Assembly: GCA_030180135.1 (NCBI GenBank)
Contig: CM058238.1
Location: 43,427,765-43,491,764 of the forward strand
Direction of reading: 5' to 3'
Length of the DNA: 64,000 nucleotides
Source of the DNA: Orychophragmus violaceus
Lineage: Eukaryota > Streptophyta > Magnoliopsida > Brassicales > Brassicaceae
The notes beneath the pieces are model-generated. The model did no database searches. It had not been told where the DNA came from and worked only from the letters and a program-made list of their open reading frames with translations. Both the position numbers and the translations under genes were made by a program. Positions 22,040-33,742 of the stretch are shown piece by piece (positions within the stretch are counted from its first letter, which is position 1; the number at the start of each line of letters is the position of its first letter).

Positions 22040-23340
22040 GTATCCCTTGTACGGCCGTTCTACTTCTTCTGGAGGGTTATAAAATCGAACTCGTACCCGG
22101 CGCCTCTATACTGAACAGACCGGCGTACCGAATGAACCCGACGAAGTCCAAGGAGTTGGAAAACCAAATTCAGGACCTAATGTCCAAGGGATATATCCGC
22201 GAGAGTCTCAGCCCGTGTGCCTTTCCGGTCTTATTAGTACCCAAGAAATATGGTTCGTGGAGGATGTGTGCTGAATGCCGAGCAATCAACAACATCACCA
22301 TCAAGTACCGACACCCGATACCGCGTCTGGACTACATGTTGGAGGAGCTGCACGAAGAATTTTGTTCTCTAAGATCGATCTACGGAGTGGCTACCACTAT
22401 GTAAGAATGAAAGAAGGAGACGAATGGAAGATGGCGTTTAAAACCAAGAAGGGTCTATACAAATGGCTTGTCATGCCGTTGGTCTTACCAACGCTCCCAG
22501 CACTTTCATGAGGATCATGAACCAGGTCTTACGAGCCTACATATATAAGTTTGTGGCCGTTTACTTGATGACATACTAATATATAGTATGTGTTTTTAGG
22601 ACCACCTTGTGCACCTTGAGCAAGTAATAGAGACTCTTCTTCAAAAAGGCCTTTATGCGAACCTCAAGAAGTGCACATTCTGCTCTGATCAGCTTGTTTT
22701 CATAGGTTTTGTTGTGAGTTCGTAAGGACTACATGTGGATCAAGAGAAGGTCAAGGCTATCAAGGAATGGCCAACACCGACAAGAATTGGCCATTTTCGG
22801 AGTTTCAATGGATTAGATAGTTTCTACCGGAGATTCGTCACCATAGATGCCCCACTAATAGCCGTGATCAAGAAGGCGTCCCGTTAAAATGGGGACCCGC
22901 GCAGGAGGAAGCATTCTAGAAGCTCAAGGATCTTTTGACTAACGCTCATATTCTGGTTTTGCCTAACTATGATAAGAATTTCGAGATTGAACGTGATGCT
23001 TCAAGTTTAGGGATCATAGCAGTACTCACACTGGGGGGACGACGCGTGGTCTACTTCAGCGAGAAACTCAACGGAGCCACACTCAACTATCCGACCTACG
23101 ACAAGGAGCTATACGCCTTGGTGAGATAATTGGAGACATGGCAGCACTATCTTCTAGCCAAAGAGTTCGTGATCTACACCGATCATGAGACGTTGAAGCA
23201 CTTATGAGGACTAACAATGATTAAGAGGAGATATGCAAAATGGCTTGAGTTCGTGGATACGTTTTCGTACATCATCAAATAAAATAAGAGAAAGGAGAAC
23301 ATCGTGGCCAACGCCCTATCCCGGAGATACACCCTTATAA
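22040..23340 (+). pseudogene. Gypsy A reverse transcriptase and RNase H remnant
   Basis: RT begins with YKIELVPGASILNRPAYRMN and DLMSKGYIRESLSPCAFPVL, then KYGSWRMCAECRAINNITIK. Frameshifts follow within SKIDLRSGYHYVRMKEGDEW. At the catalytic YxDD (about 22558-22580) one base is missing, so the frame reads VYLMTY instead of the expected Asp-Asp motif. RNase H starts near 22930 (FEIERDASSLGIIAVLTLGG, then VVYFSEKLNGATLNYPTYDK), with further stops to 23340. Inactive. Confidence 0.88.
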
Positions 23341-24485
23341 GAACCACGGAGGCCTAAGTTTTGAGGTTTGAAAAAATTAAAGAACATTATGATTCTGACC
23401 CAAATTTTTGTGAAATTTTTCATGAATGCAGTAAAGGAGCTAAGGGATTGTTCTACATGCACGACATATTCCTGTTCCGAGACATATGGCAGTGCTTCTC
23501 GCAAGGATCGATGAGAGATCTTATGATCCGTGAATCCCATGGAGGCGGCATATGGGGCATTTTGGCGTGGACAAAACCCTAAGTGTCTTGGTTGATTATT
23601 TCTTTTGGCCGCATCTGAAACGTGACGTGGAAAGATTATGCTCTAACTGCATCACATGCCTTAGGACCAAGTCCATGTCACATCCCTACGGTCTTTATAT
23701 GCTTTACATATCCCTAAAAACCGTGGGTGGATATTTCTATTGATTTCTGTTAGGATTGCCTAAAATAAGACACTAGGATTCCATTTTCGTGGTGGTTAAC
23801 CGGTTCTCGTAGATGACCCACTTCATACCATGTGCCAAACCAACGACGCCACTCAGAAGTCCGACCTGTTCTTCAAAGAGGTAGTGAGGTAGCACGGCCT
23901 GCCTCGGACCATTGTCTCCGACCGAGACACGAAGTTCCTAAGCCACTCTTGAAAGACGCTTTGGAGGAAACTCGGAACCAAGTTACTGTTTTCTATGACT
24001 TGTCATCCGCACACGGATGGCCAAACCGAGGTCGTTAACCGGACACTATATTTTACGGGCCACGGTTGGTAAAAACTTAAGTAATTGGTTACATTGCATT
24101 CCATACATTGAATTTGCTAATAATAATGCTAATCACTATTAAGCTTTCACCATTTGAGATTGTGTATGGATTTAAGCCAGAGACGCTTGTAGATCTTAAG
24201 CCACTACCTCCAATGGTGTTCACTAACCAAGATGTATCACGCAAGATCGAGGCTATTGCAAAGCTACATTAGAAAGTCAAGGAGAATCTAGAGCGGAAGA
24301 CGGCCTAATACAAACGACAAGCTGATAAGAAGAGGAAGGAGATCACCTTCAAACCCGAAGATTGGGTGTGGTTACACATGCGACCGAGAGGTTTCCAAAC
24401 CAACGGAAATCAAAGTTGGCGCCACGAGGAGATGGCACGTTCCGAGTCTTGGAAAAGATCAACTACAATGCCTACAAACTCTAAT
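23341..24485 (+). pseudogene. Gypsy A integrase remnant
   Basis: Pieces in order: FEKIKEHYDSDPNFCEIFHE; the HHCC-finger region with SHGGGIWG and CSNCITCLRTKSMSHPYGLY (23552-23743); the core, with MPNQRRHSEVRPV- and SDHCLRPRHEVP-type frames around 23832-24038 that match the other copy only after frame correction; and a C-terminal part with an R-G-F-Q-type tail near 24390. Many stops. The integrase of the minus copy (35239-36290) is better preserved. Confidence 0.8.
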
Positions 24486-24496
24486 TTTCAGATGAG

Positions 24497-25180
24497 TTGA
24501 ACACTTCTTCGAGCTTTAGTGTTACTGATTTATCTCCTTTTTGTGCAGGTGATGTTGTTCTAAGGCCAGAACCTTCTCATGAGTGTGGGAATGATGAGGA
24601 CATCATATCAACCGAAACAGACCAGCCGGACCAGACCGAACAACTCGAGCTGTTCCTAACCATGAGGACCACACCACGGACCCAATCAGGACAAAGACAA
24701 CTCCGAGAAGACTTCAACCGAGCAATGGAGCACCTGATCACCAAGAGAAGCATAAAAGATATTACAGAGCACATGGATCAGATGGCCCGTGATCAACCTG
24801 TTCTGATCCAGTTAGCTCGGAAGATGACCGAGGTGAGTCCGCCCAAAGCTATTGACCCACCCCACCCAAATCAAGACCATTTCTGACGAGGACATCGGAT
24901 CATCCGAACCCGACCCGGACGAGCCGGATGTACCGTCGTCGACGGAGCAGGACGTACCACCCTCAAACATGAGGTTAGTCGACCAGTTCTCGACCATGCG
25001 GAACGTACCGCCGACGCGATCATGAAAAAGGTAGCTTTGGGACGATTTCAACCAAGCCATGGAGCAACTGATTTCTAGGACGAGCATGGAAGATATCATG
25101 GAACACTTGGACCAGCTGACTCACGACCAGCCTGTTCTGGACCAGCTTGCTTGGAGAATGACGAAGACTGTCGACCCACT
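24497..25180 (+). pseudogene. Gypsy A pol C-terminal extension with internal duplication
   Basis: An open frame 24497-24886 contains DFNRAMEHLITKRSIKDITE, then HMDQMARDQPVLIQLARKMT. At 25048-25165 a related block reads FNQAMEQLISRTSMEDIMEH, then LDQLTHDQPVLDQLAWRMTK. The extension is acidic and Gln/Thr-rich with no catalytic motif. The same single block is found at about 34830-35120 and 41300-41470 on the minus strand, so the second block here is a local duplication. Function unknown; in CRM-type elements this position can hold targeting motifs. Confidence 0.7.
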
Positions 25181-25186
25181 CGACCA

Positions 25187-25861
25187 TTGCATGGCCTATG
25201 ATCAAGACCAAAGGAATGTCCATGATCTTCACCATCATGTCCGTTGTGCCTTAGACCGAGCCATCTCTTGGACCAAATATTATACTCTTTTCCCTTGTGA
25301 TATTTTGTCCCAAATGGGTTTTCCTTACAAGGTTTTTAATGAGGTGATCCTAAGACCATCCATCCTGAAGAGATAGACTGGCCTGTTTTATTTCTTTAAG
25401 ACTTTTCTTTTTGTTTTTCCTTCTTTTTTCTTTAGCATTTTCGAATGGCCCATTGGCCCATCTTGTTGTCAAAAACCTTAGGCTATTTAAGCCACTCTTT
25501 TTGCTTGAAATTTAAAGCAAAGTTTTAAGAAAACCCTAAGTGTTTCTTGTCCTAAGACGGTGTGACCTCTTGAGCTATTGCACGGCTTCCCCTTTAGATT
25601 GAAGGTTGTTTCTTACTTGTTCATTGTTCTCTATCAAACCTCCATCTACTCATCCACTGAGTTACATAAGAGCGCCATCGGCCAATGTGAAACTCCCATC
25701 CGATCACCCGGTTCCATCGCTCACCGATTTACCATCTCTCGTCCAACCGCTCGACTACTCGCCCACCGTTTGCCAGACCATCCTGTCTCGACCACGGTCT
25801 GCTCGTAGAGCGTCTTCGACCAGCTGGCGACCCGTTTGTAAGATCCATACCGGATCTTACA
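25187..25861 (+). repeat. Gypsy A LTR, 5'-incomplete copy
   Basis: Begins inside the LTR (catggcctatgatcaagacc) and ends gatcttaca, as does the next LTR. It aligns with 25990-26628 through phrases such as gatcttcaccatcatg and tttgtcccaaatgggttttc. Only 25 bases (25862-25886) separate it from the next LTR start. Confidence 0.75.
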
Positions 25862-25886
25862 TCAATTTCCATCAAGGAGATCATTC

Positions 25887-26628
25887 TGGAGTAAGAGGAA
25901 ATCAATCCCACATGACCACATTCAGTCCATCCATTTGGCTTAGCCTAACAGCCGAATGGCCAATGCTAACAGCCGAATGGCCAATGCTAAAGACCAACGG
26001 CCCGTCCGTGATCTTCACCATCATGGCCGTTGAGCCTTAGACCGAGCTGACTCTTTGGGCCGATGATTATAGTATTTTTACCTTGCAAGGTTTTGTCCCA
26101 AATGGGTTTTCCTGGAAAGGTTTTTAATAAGGTAATCTTAGGCCCGTCCATGAGAAAGATGGAGGCCGGCCCATCACTTACTTAGTCTTATTTCTTTTAT
26201 TATTTTTGCAGGCCCATTGGCCCATATAGTTTTCGAAAACTCTATGGCTAATTAGCCACTTTGTATGCTTTAAACCAAGGAAGTCTAATTTTACAGAAAA
26301 ACCTAAATTGTTCTTTGCCTTTGACGGCACCGTCCCTAGCAAGAATTGAGTGGTTTCCCGTTCTTGAAGGTCCATTGTTACTTGTTCACTCTACTGTTCG
26401 AATCCATTCACATACCATCCACTAAGCCGAGAAAAAGCGTACTCGACTAGTAGCAAACATCCCATCGACTACCTCGTCCAATTGTCCACCTCTCGCCTGC
26501 GCTTGACAACCTTCGACCATCGCCCATTACCCGACCAGTCTTATACCCAAACCAGAAAGGAGAGCACCCTCGGCAAGCCGTGCGTTCCACATATCATACG
26601 GTGTGTAGGACCATACCATGATCTTACA
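25887..26628 (+). repeat. Gypsy A LTR, complete copy
   Basis: TGGAGTAAGAGG...GATCTTACA, 742 bp. It is preceded by atcaaggagatcattc, which matches the sequence found just before the LTR start in the minus copy (gagaagatcatac). Confidence 0.78.
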
Positions 26629-27894
26629 TCACTCCTTCCCAGAAATAAGCCCCTTGTTCTTCTTAGCCAGGAGAGTTGACCTTTTCCGCTGCAAGCCTGT
26701 AGTCAGTCTTCGCGACAGCAAGACGAGCTTCCAGAAGCTGCAGCTTCTCATGACACGTCTTAAGGGATGCGGTCAAAGCGGCGCCATGCTTTGGGCTTCC
26801 TCCAGATCCTGTGACGAGGGACGCTACAGAGATTCTACTCATAAAAAGCGCGTAGCTGGTGATCCGCCTCCAAATCCTGCAAAAGCACTAAAAATATCGT
26901 AAGCATCAATAAAGGAAAGCCGAAATCGGAAAGATACTACAACGATTATTACCTTTAATCGAGCAACCATTTCCTTCATGCCCTACCATGTTCTTCACCA
27001 TCGGGAGCGAGCAACTAGCAAGCTACAGTGACACAACAAATGGGCATTCCCCTCTGGATCGTCTGCTATCGGGAAGTCCTTGTTATGCTCAAACTTCCAG
27101 CGGAAAGCTCTGTTTTCAGACCCGTTTGATGAACCCGATCATGCACCAGTCTCTTTCTTATCCAGAGCTGACTCGATGCGGAATAGGAGGCGGAAGTCCA
27201 CGAGCCCCAAAATTTATGGCCTTAGTCAGAGCCTAGCTTAACTCAACAGAGCGTATGGTAGGGTTATCACCGTTTGCTGACTTACCACCAGCCTTCTTCG
27301 AAGCATCATGGAAGGTCGGGCGTCTCCTCATTTCTTTCTTTTTTCACGGGGCAACGCTATACGAGCCTTCTTCAGAAGTGGTTTGCTCGTGTTCAACTAG
27401 AAAACAGGAACTAGTTACACAGATGCAGGAAAACAACAAGCGTAACCCGGAACCAAATAATGGGAACTTACTAGGTCGAGGCATGACAGAATGAATCATG
27501 AAAGGTGTCGTAACAACTGGAAGCCTCAGAGCTTGCTTGATTCTTTTTGCAGTAAAGGTTGACCAACGATCTCTTCCGATCTCGAGTACGGCCGCGAATT
27601 TTCGAAGCGTATCGCTTATAGCTATTCTCTCCGAAGTATCTACAAAAATAAAACGATCTCATCAGCAGAGCTAAGGATTAAAATGACAAAGAAAAATCAT
27701 AGCTAAATCTACTCCTAACAACCACACGCTGCCAAAAATGTCATAATCCGCAAAAGATTGTAATCTCCAACCCAATGTCGATCAGTCTTGAGCTCAGGAA
27801 GCCCGATCATATCAAAGCGAACCCCTTCCTCTCGAGCTCTAACCAAAAGACCGATCAAGTGCTCAACATAGTTCAGACACATTTGAGGGAACGT
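26629..27894 (-). pseudogene. Gypsy-type transposon ORF, C-terminal half (minus copy)
   Basis: On the minus strand, 27942-27715 reads NYVEHLIGLLVRAREEGVRF, 27662-27471 reads YKRYASKIRGRTRDRKRSLV, and a tail near 27130-27030 reads ENRAFRWKFEHNKDFPI. The same blocks in the same order are found on the plus strand at 48300-49355. I believe the family is the plant 'putative gypsy-type transposon' ORF found beside Tat-like elements, but this is from memory. The copy is frame-broken and split: its N-terminal half is at 31382-31650, across a 3.5-kb LTR insertion. Confidence 0.6.
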
Positions 27895-29089
27895 TGTGAT
27901 ACCCCGTATCCAAAATACGGTCAACGGGCAGCAGAAAGTCAACTAGGGGAAAAATTGTCATTTTTGCCAAGTGAGGGGCAAAATGGTAATTTTGCCAAAG
28001 TTCGAGATGGAAGCTAAGACGGGCCAAATATTCTTATTTTACAACATAAAGAATATTTAGAAGACCAGAATTGAAAGAAACGGAGCAGAAACGTGTTTTG
28101 CGGCTTGTCGGGATTGGAAACCGACAAACCCGAAGAAACTTTAAAAATTCATATCTGGAGCTACGTAAGTCCAAACGGAGTGATTCAAAATGCTAAATTC
28201 TTTAAATAGCATGGAGAATCTTATTTTGGGGTTTGGAGGATTTATGGGATCATCCAGAGAGTTTCTAAAATATTAAACGCGGAATCGAGGAAAATAAAGT
28301 ATCGGATCAAGACGGGTTTAAAGCTGGTTAAGGTCGGTTTAGAGGTGATTTTCGGGCACAAAAACTTCACTCAGGGACAGCTGTTACCTTATCAATGGCG
28401 CCACCTCTCTAAGTGTGGGTGCATTGCATGTAATTGGTTCTTTGAACCAATTTGCATGGCACAAAACATCCCCTCAATCTATCAAGTCTCAATTCATTTC
28501 ATCCCAGACCTTTGTTGCTCTCTCTCTCGACCACTCTCACTCTCTCTTTCCATAAACATCAAGCACATTCATACTTATCATCTTATTCTTGGAAAATCAT
28601 CAAAAACCCTTTGCATGTTCATCATGACTTGATGAACAAGTAAGCCCATATCTTCTCATTTTCATCACCAATCCTTGATCCAATTGCACCACTAGAACCC
28701 CCTGATCTTTCTCTTGAGTCGCCACCCTCCTCTTGCCTTCACCGTCGCCGGACCACCGGAGAACTCGCCGGAAAAGTCATCACCGGCGAGAGTCTTCTCT
28801 CCTTCTTCTTCTTATTTGTGTTTCAAGCTAGCTAAATCTCTCTCGGAGACTCAGGATGACCATAGAAGCCATCTCCATGGACAGATCTACCCATTAGTTG
28901 CCGGAAAAACCCAAAAGTTTCCGGTCAACGCCTCTGCCGCCGCCGGTCAACGCCGGAGCTCCGCCGCCGGTGAGCTCCTCAGCCTCCAAATCTTCAGCCG
29001 GTTCATCTACAAGGGTCTAGGAGCTATTTGGGAATGGATTTGGGTCGGGTTGAAGATATTGAATCGGTTTAGTTAACTGGTCAAACCCG

Positions 29090-29275
29090 GTTTAATCGGT
29101 CAACGGTTTGACATCGGGCCGGTTTAACTAAACCGGTCAATTGAGTTCAGTTTACCTGGTTCAGCCGGTTCAGTGGGTTTGGTCAACGGTTCAAGTTTCG
29201 GTCAACGCACGGGTCAACGGTCAACCGCCGGTCAACGCCGGAGACCAATCCGGTCAACGCTTGGTCCACGGCCAT
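29090..29275 (+). repeat. ggtcaacg / aaccggt simple-motif cluster
   Basis: About ten copies of ggtcaacg or cggtcaac and several of aaccggt occur in 190 bases of the solo LTR. TTGAC on the opposite strand is the W-box core bound by WRKY factors; whether that matters here is unknown. Confidence 0.8.
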
Positions 29276-30067
29276 TCCGAGGTTTCAGGAGCATTCGGGG
29301 TTCGGAGTTCGATATTCGGGAGTTCAGGATTCGAGTCGGGCATCTCGGGATTCACATCCGCATCGAGCCGTCATTTCCGCGCCTAACTCACTGTGAGTCG
29401 GCTCACAAACCCTTAGTTACATATAGACCGGGAACTGAGAAACCGTAGATTTAGGATTGCATACCCGTTAATTAAGATGATTGGTTGATAATGAATAATT
29501 GGACGTCTAATGATAAACCGGATAGGACTGAATAAGCATGTTAGGGTTTTAGAATTAAAAAGGTTAATCGATTGTGTGCCGCTAGGTTGTTAGTAACGAT
29601 TGGGTGATGCATTCATATATACCGTTTGTTTAGGACCGTATATGCATATATATATGTATAAGAACGATAATTAATGAATCTATATACGGGAATTAAGACG
29701 ACATTAAAATATGAGTTAAACCTAAAAGAACGTATAGAATATTGTAACAGGATTGGGGTTTAGGTTTCATAGCGGGAAATGGTAATGAATCAAGTAATTA
29801 ATAATGAGATGTCGGGAGTTAGTAAGTTTACTAGCTCTAAACCAATAATCGAGGAGTTGTTAAAAGATACCTATAATGAGATATTAAAGGAAGTGGGGTG
29901 TGTTGTAAGCCGTCTACGGGTTAGCAATCCGCTAACCCAAGGTAGCGAATAAAAGTGGATTAAAAGACTTAGAAACCCTAATAGGCCTGCTTGTGGTGAT
30001 TGTGTGATTGACTGGGATTGCGTGATTTTATTGTTGTTGTTGTGAGCTTTGTGTGCAGGCTTGTTAG

Positions 30068-30092
30068 ACTGCTCGGTGTTGGGCCGAGCAGT
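30068..30092. other. Perfect 9-bp hairpin in the solo LTR
   Basis: actgctcgg, loop tgttggg, ccgagcagt. Nine perfect pairs with a 7-base loop. Confidence 0.85.
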
Positions 30093-31381
30093 TGCTGTGG
30101 AAACTTACTCCGGTCACGGGACCGGGTAAGTTATTGGTGCTGACTAGGTATCTTCCCTAGTCAGAGAGGTGGTAGTGTAGTGGCTTGCGGAATGGTTGGG
30201 GATTTATTATTGCTAATGTTGATTGTGTAATCTGTGTTAGAGTCCCAACGAGTCTGCATGTTTATATTTCTGCACTAGGACTCTAGGGTGCGTTAGATTC
30301 CGCAAGCTTATGTTTGGTTTACGTTCCGGTACTTCCGACCCGATTGGATCCTCGGGTTTTACCTAACCGGATCACGGTGATTCTGGTTATGGTGTTAACC
30401 TACTGGGTGACGCCGGTAGGTGTGTGATTCGGAGAATACGGGGTCATGTCCTAGGGCCGAATCACATGGAAACTCTGGCTATCTAGGGGTAGTCCGAGTC
30501 ACCGCGTATCGATGGACGGAGAACGGTGTCCTATTCGTGGGACCTTGTGTACACGTTTAGGAGTCGTGGGTTAGTTACCATATAGATGACGATGTAAACC
30601 CGTGGAAGTTACCGAAATCGTAGGGCCCAGTGTTGTTTTGTTATTCCTTTACTGCGCGATAGATAGATCGAGTCCAATCGAGGACATGTGCCGCAGTGCC
30701 TTCGATTTCCCTTAACTCTATTTATCTTTAGCATTGATTGTGTGTGTGGGTTTATCACGATGTGGTAGTGCGTCATCGACCATTTATTCCTGCTGATAGT
30801 TATTTTGGGTTTTGGGGCGGGAAATTGTAGACCTTAGATAGATTAGAAGCCATTAGTGGGGGCCGATTCACTGGGTGATCTTAGATCGCTCATTAGACTC
30901 TTTTCGTGTTTTTCAGGTTTAGCAGCGACGGACGCGGGAGGTCCTCGGTTTAGTTTCGGGATGGCTTGTGACAGGATTTGATTCGGGGTTTTGGTGGTTT
31001 TATTTCGGTTCGGCAGCTGTGCTATTTCATGTTTTTGATTGATTGTGTGTTTATATCGATGATTGTTTGTAAAACCCGTTAAACGTTGTATTCAACGTTT
31101 GATTACTTAAAAATGAAATTGTTTCCCTGATATGAGGTTTTAGTCTGAACCAACACAACTCAGTGAAGTAGTGCAAGTAGTACTGCTTGTACTATGGAAA
31201 TGAGGATAGCAGAGTCGAAGATAGATTGGTGCGAGCATTTGTCTCAAACCGAACTGTCTTTGGGTTCGTCCTGTGGCGAACGTTTCCCGTTCGACTTGCT
31301 CGGATTCGATCGGTCATGTTCTTGTTTGATTGTTTACCGGTCAGCTCGACGGTCAGCGGAGAATGGGAAAGGGGCGTTACA

Positions 31382-31650
31382 AACGTTATCCCAAGCTCGC
31401 TGAGTACGTCTAACAAAATTCGGGGGATTGGGAAAACGAGGCAGCATTTTTCAAAATAGATCTTGTAGGCGCAATAGTTTCTTAGCATGACTGTCTCCGT
31501 TATCTCGCTTGATCGAAAGACCTTCAGCTTAACGGTTTTTAGCATTCCAAACTCTAGATGTCGTCGAGATTTGTAGCTGGAGATGGATGTGTACCGTATT
31601 CTCCGAGGTCCAAAGAGACCATCTTCTCTTTCTTCACAACACATCAGTCG
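31382..31650 (-). pseudogene. Gypsy-type transposon ORF, N-terminal half (minus copy)
   Basis: The frame contains AYKIYFEKCCLVFPIPRILL then DVLSELGITF. The plus-strand copy at 48230-48330 has a matching stretch ending in LEILSELGMAFPKM. Immediately after SELGITF the sequence is cut by the 27895-31381 insertion and resumes at 27890 with NYVEHLIGLLVRAREEG. The start region (SSYKSRRHLEFGMLKTVKLK) matches about 48090-48180. Confidence 0.65.
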
Positions 31651-32474
31651 ATTTCTATTTCTTTACCATTTATTCGAGTATTCAAAAGCAATCAAACGGT
31701 TCTTTTGCAAAAAAGGCAAGAAATCGCAGACGAAAACAAAGAAATAAAAAGAGACGAGAGAGAAAGAAAACGATTGATTAAAAGGAAGAGAGAAAAGAAA
31801 ACTACATGTGCAATAAGTTAGTCTCTTGCAGCGTGGAAACGTAGGGAGTTAGACTTATAAGCACTTATTATTGTGAACCTAAAGATCTTAATTAGAAGAT
31901 CTTTAACATCGTGCAATAGAAAACGTTGATTCTAAAAAGCATAATCATGATGCACTGTCATCTCGGATGTGATATCCCTCGGTGTGATCTGAACCATCCG
32001 ATTTAGCGGGAATCTTAAGTTCACTAGAGATTCGATGTATCTATGGTAAACTGAAAAGCCATAGAATCACGAAAACGGTTTAACCAAAAAAATCGGTCTT
32101 ATCAACTGAACGTTGTAGGCTTTTGAAAGCCGGCTCCGCCCTTCAGAGCTTGTAGCTCGCCTAAAGGGCTGGGGGATTTTTTTTTGGCCCGATGTCCCCT
32201 AGGAAATCTAGCTCGCTAAGATCAAACTATGGGCTTGTTGGGCCGACTTCTTCTTAAGTATCTTGCAAGCTTAACAAGTTGCATTAGGCCTAGGAACAAA
32301 CTACAGATCGAAGGTCCAACCCATCAACCGCATATGAAGCTTGACTTGCAGAGGATGCAAACAACACTTCTGCAACAGACGGTGTAATAAACCTCCCAAG
32401 GGAGTAGAACAGCCACACGAGGAATACAACCAAATAGGATGGAACAGACGAAGATCGACCAAAAATTCAAAGTT
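31651..32474. other. Transposon leader / junction sequence, no gene recognised
   Basis: On the minus strand this would be the 5' leader of the transposon ORF. It has a T9 run at 32171-32179 and gggccgac / cggctccgccc patches. A 71-codon Cys-rich plus frame at 32341-32556 (CRGCKQHFCNRRCNKPPKGV) runs across the family B LTR start at 32475 and is probably fortuitous. Confidence 0.5.
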
Positions 32475-33742
32475 GTGCGATCAATGTAAAATTGACGGTG
32501 TTAGCTACAGAGGTCATTCTAAGAATTTTTGTCGAGTCACAATTCGAAAGGGATGAACGGATTCAGAGATGATCGGGATTGGTTCAAGGATGGTCGAGTT
32601 TGGTTCGTGGTCGAGTGGTCGGTGGTCGAGGATGGTCTAGTGGCCGAGGCTGGTCGGTGCTTTGGTGGTCGAGGCGGACCAGCTGTCTCCATGCATGTTG
32701 GTCGGACCACCACTTGTCCCAGTGCATGGACCAGCGACAACATGCAAGCCATTTGTCACCAACATGCAATTTTCCCCATCTATAAATATCCAACTTCCCC
32801 ATAACCCATTTTCTAAGTTTTTGAAACTTAAAACATTTTTAGGGAGAGAAAGTGGTGGTTAGAGAGAAAGAGAGAAAATGAGTGGTTTAGAACGGGAAGT
32901 AGTGATCGAGCGGAACAGGGCGTTCACATTAAGCCTAGGGAAGTCGATAAGCCGTAGATCTGATTAATTCCGTCCATCTTTAGCTTGTTTTCCTTAAATC
33001 CCGTCTTATTTAGATCCTTATTTCTAGATCAGCTGGAGAGTCGGAGTTAAGGAACGAGCCGCGGAACGGGTGAGTCCCAATAGCTAGGACTAATGTATTT
33101 GTCTAGGCCATGTCTTAAGGATTGAAATACTCAGAGTATTTGTCCTTAAGCACGTTTGTGTGATTTACTTGTACTTTGATTGAGGTTCTTACCGTTTTGA
33201 TTTTGGTGGTTGATGCATGTATGATTGTTGTGGTTAAGCTTGTTAATCTCTTTGATTATGGATGGTAGTTTCATTGAGAGTTATTGCATGCATGATCTTT
33301 GAGTTGATCTATTGTGATGAATTTTTCTCTTTGATTATGTGTTTCATTGAGATTGTGTTGGAATGCATGATTGTTGTGATAAGTACGAGAACGGATTGAG
33401 ATCAACTCGGATATGGTTGTTGCGAAAAAGATGGGTTTCCCGTATGGGTGAGGATGTGGCAGATACGTGATATCATTGATCCACACGAGTCTCCCTTCCG
33501 TTTGAGACAAGGTTGTAGTGGCTCCCGTGATCTTTGGATCCTTTGCATGACCCTACACCTTTTGTGATTTGTTGTTTAACCGCATGTTGTGTGATGCATG
33601 CAGGTTAGACGTGAGTGGTTCCTAGAACATGCGTAATATTGTTCTCGGACATGCATCCTAGGGTATGTGTATATACTCTAGGTAAATGCTATCAGTGCCA
33701 CCTCTTGTGTGCCTCCGTGGATTCGGAGAAGGCTAGGAGTGA
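32475..33742 (+). repeat. Gypsy B LTR, left part (split by gypsy A)
   Basis: Starts TGTGCGATCAATG, aligning with the start of the 19639-21993 LTR, and has a TATA box tataaata at 32781-32788. Between 32585 and 32690 the motif tggtcgagg and variants recur about ten times. The LTR stops at ggctaggagtga, where gypsy A begins, and continues at 41571. Confidence 0.82.

Larger units (their letters stand above)
21994..26628 (+). mobile_element. Gypsy family A, 5'-truncated copy (RT to 3' LTR)
   Basis: RT, RNase H and integrase remnants are followed by a duplicated C-terminal extension, one incomplete LTR (about 25187-25861) and one full-length LTR (25887-26628). The related copy at 33743-41568 has the same pol and the same LTR type. 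Reina/CRM-type RT and integrase motifs indicate a chromovirus-like gypsy element. The 5' part, including gag, is missing where it meets the family B LTR at 21993. Confidence 0.88.
27895..31381 (+). mobile_element. Solo LTR of 3.49 kb, gypsy type
   Basis: Starts TGTGATACCCCGTATCC and ends GGGGCGTTACA, flanked by the 5-bp duplication AACGT (27890-27894 and 31382-31386). No primer site, gag or pol is recognisable inside, and I see no second terminal repeat, so it is best explained as a solo LTR. Its 3' part shares phrases with family B LTRs (tagtctgaaccaacacaactc versus tagtccgaactaatacaactc). It contains C/T-rich leader-like sequence at 28520-28560, G/C-rich Pro/Ser-coding sequence at 28714-29076 without recognisable domain, and repeated ggtcaacg motifs. 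Confidence 0.82.

Noticed and set aside
28714..29448. Open frames with Pro/Ser/Ala-rich products
   Set aside because: They are inside a solo LTR, without domain or conserved start; composition explains the openness.
32341..32556. Cys-rich 71-codon frame resembling a zinc-binding peptide
   Set aside because: It crosses the start of the family B LTR at 32475 and the LTR part aligns with non-coding LTR sequence elsewhere.
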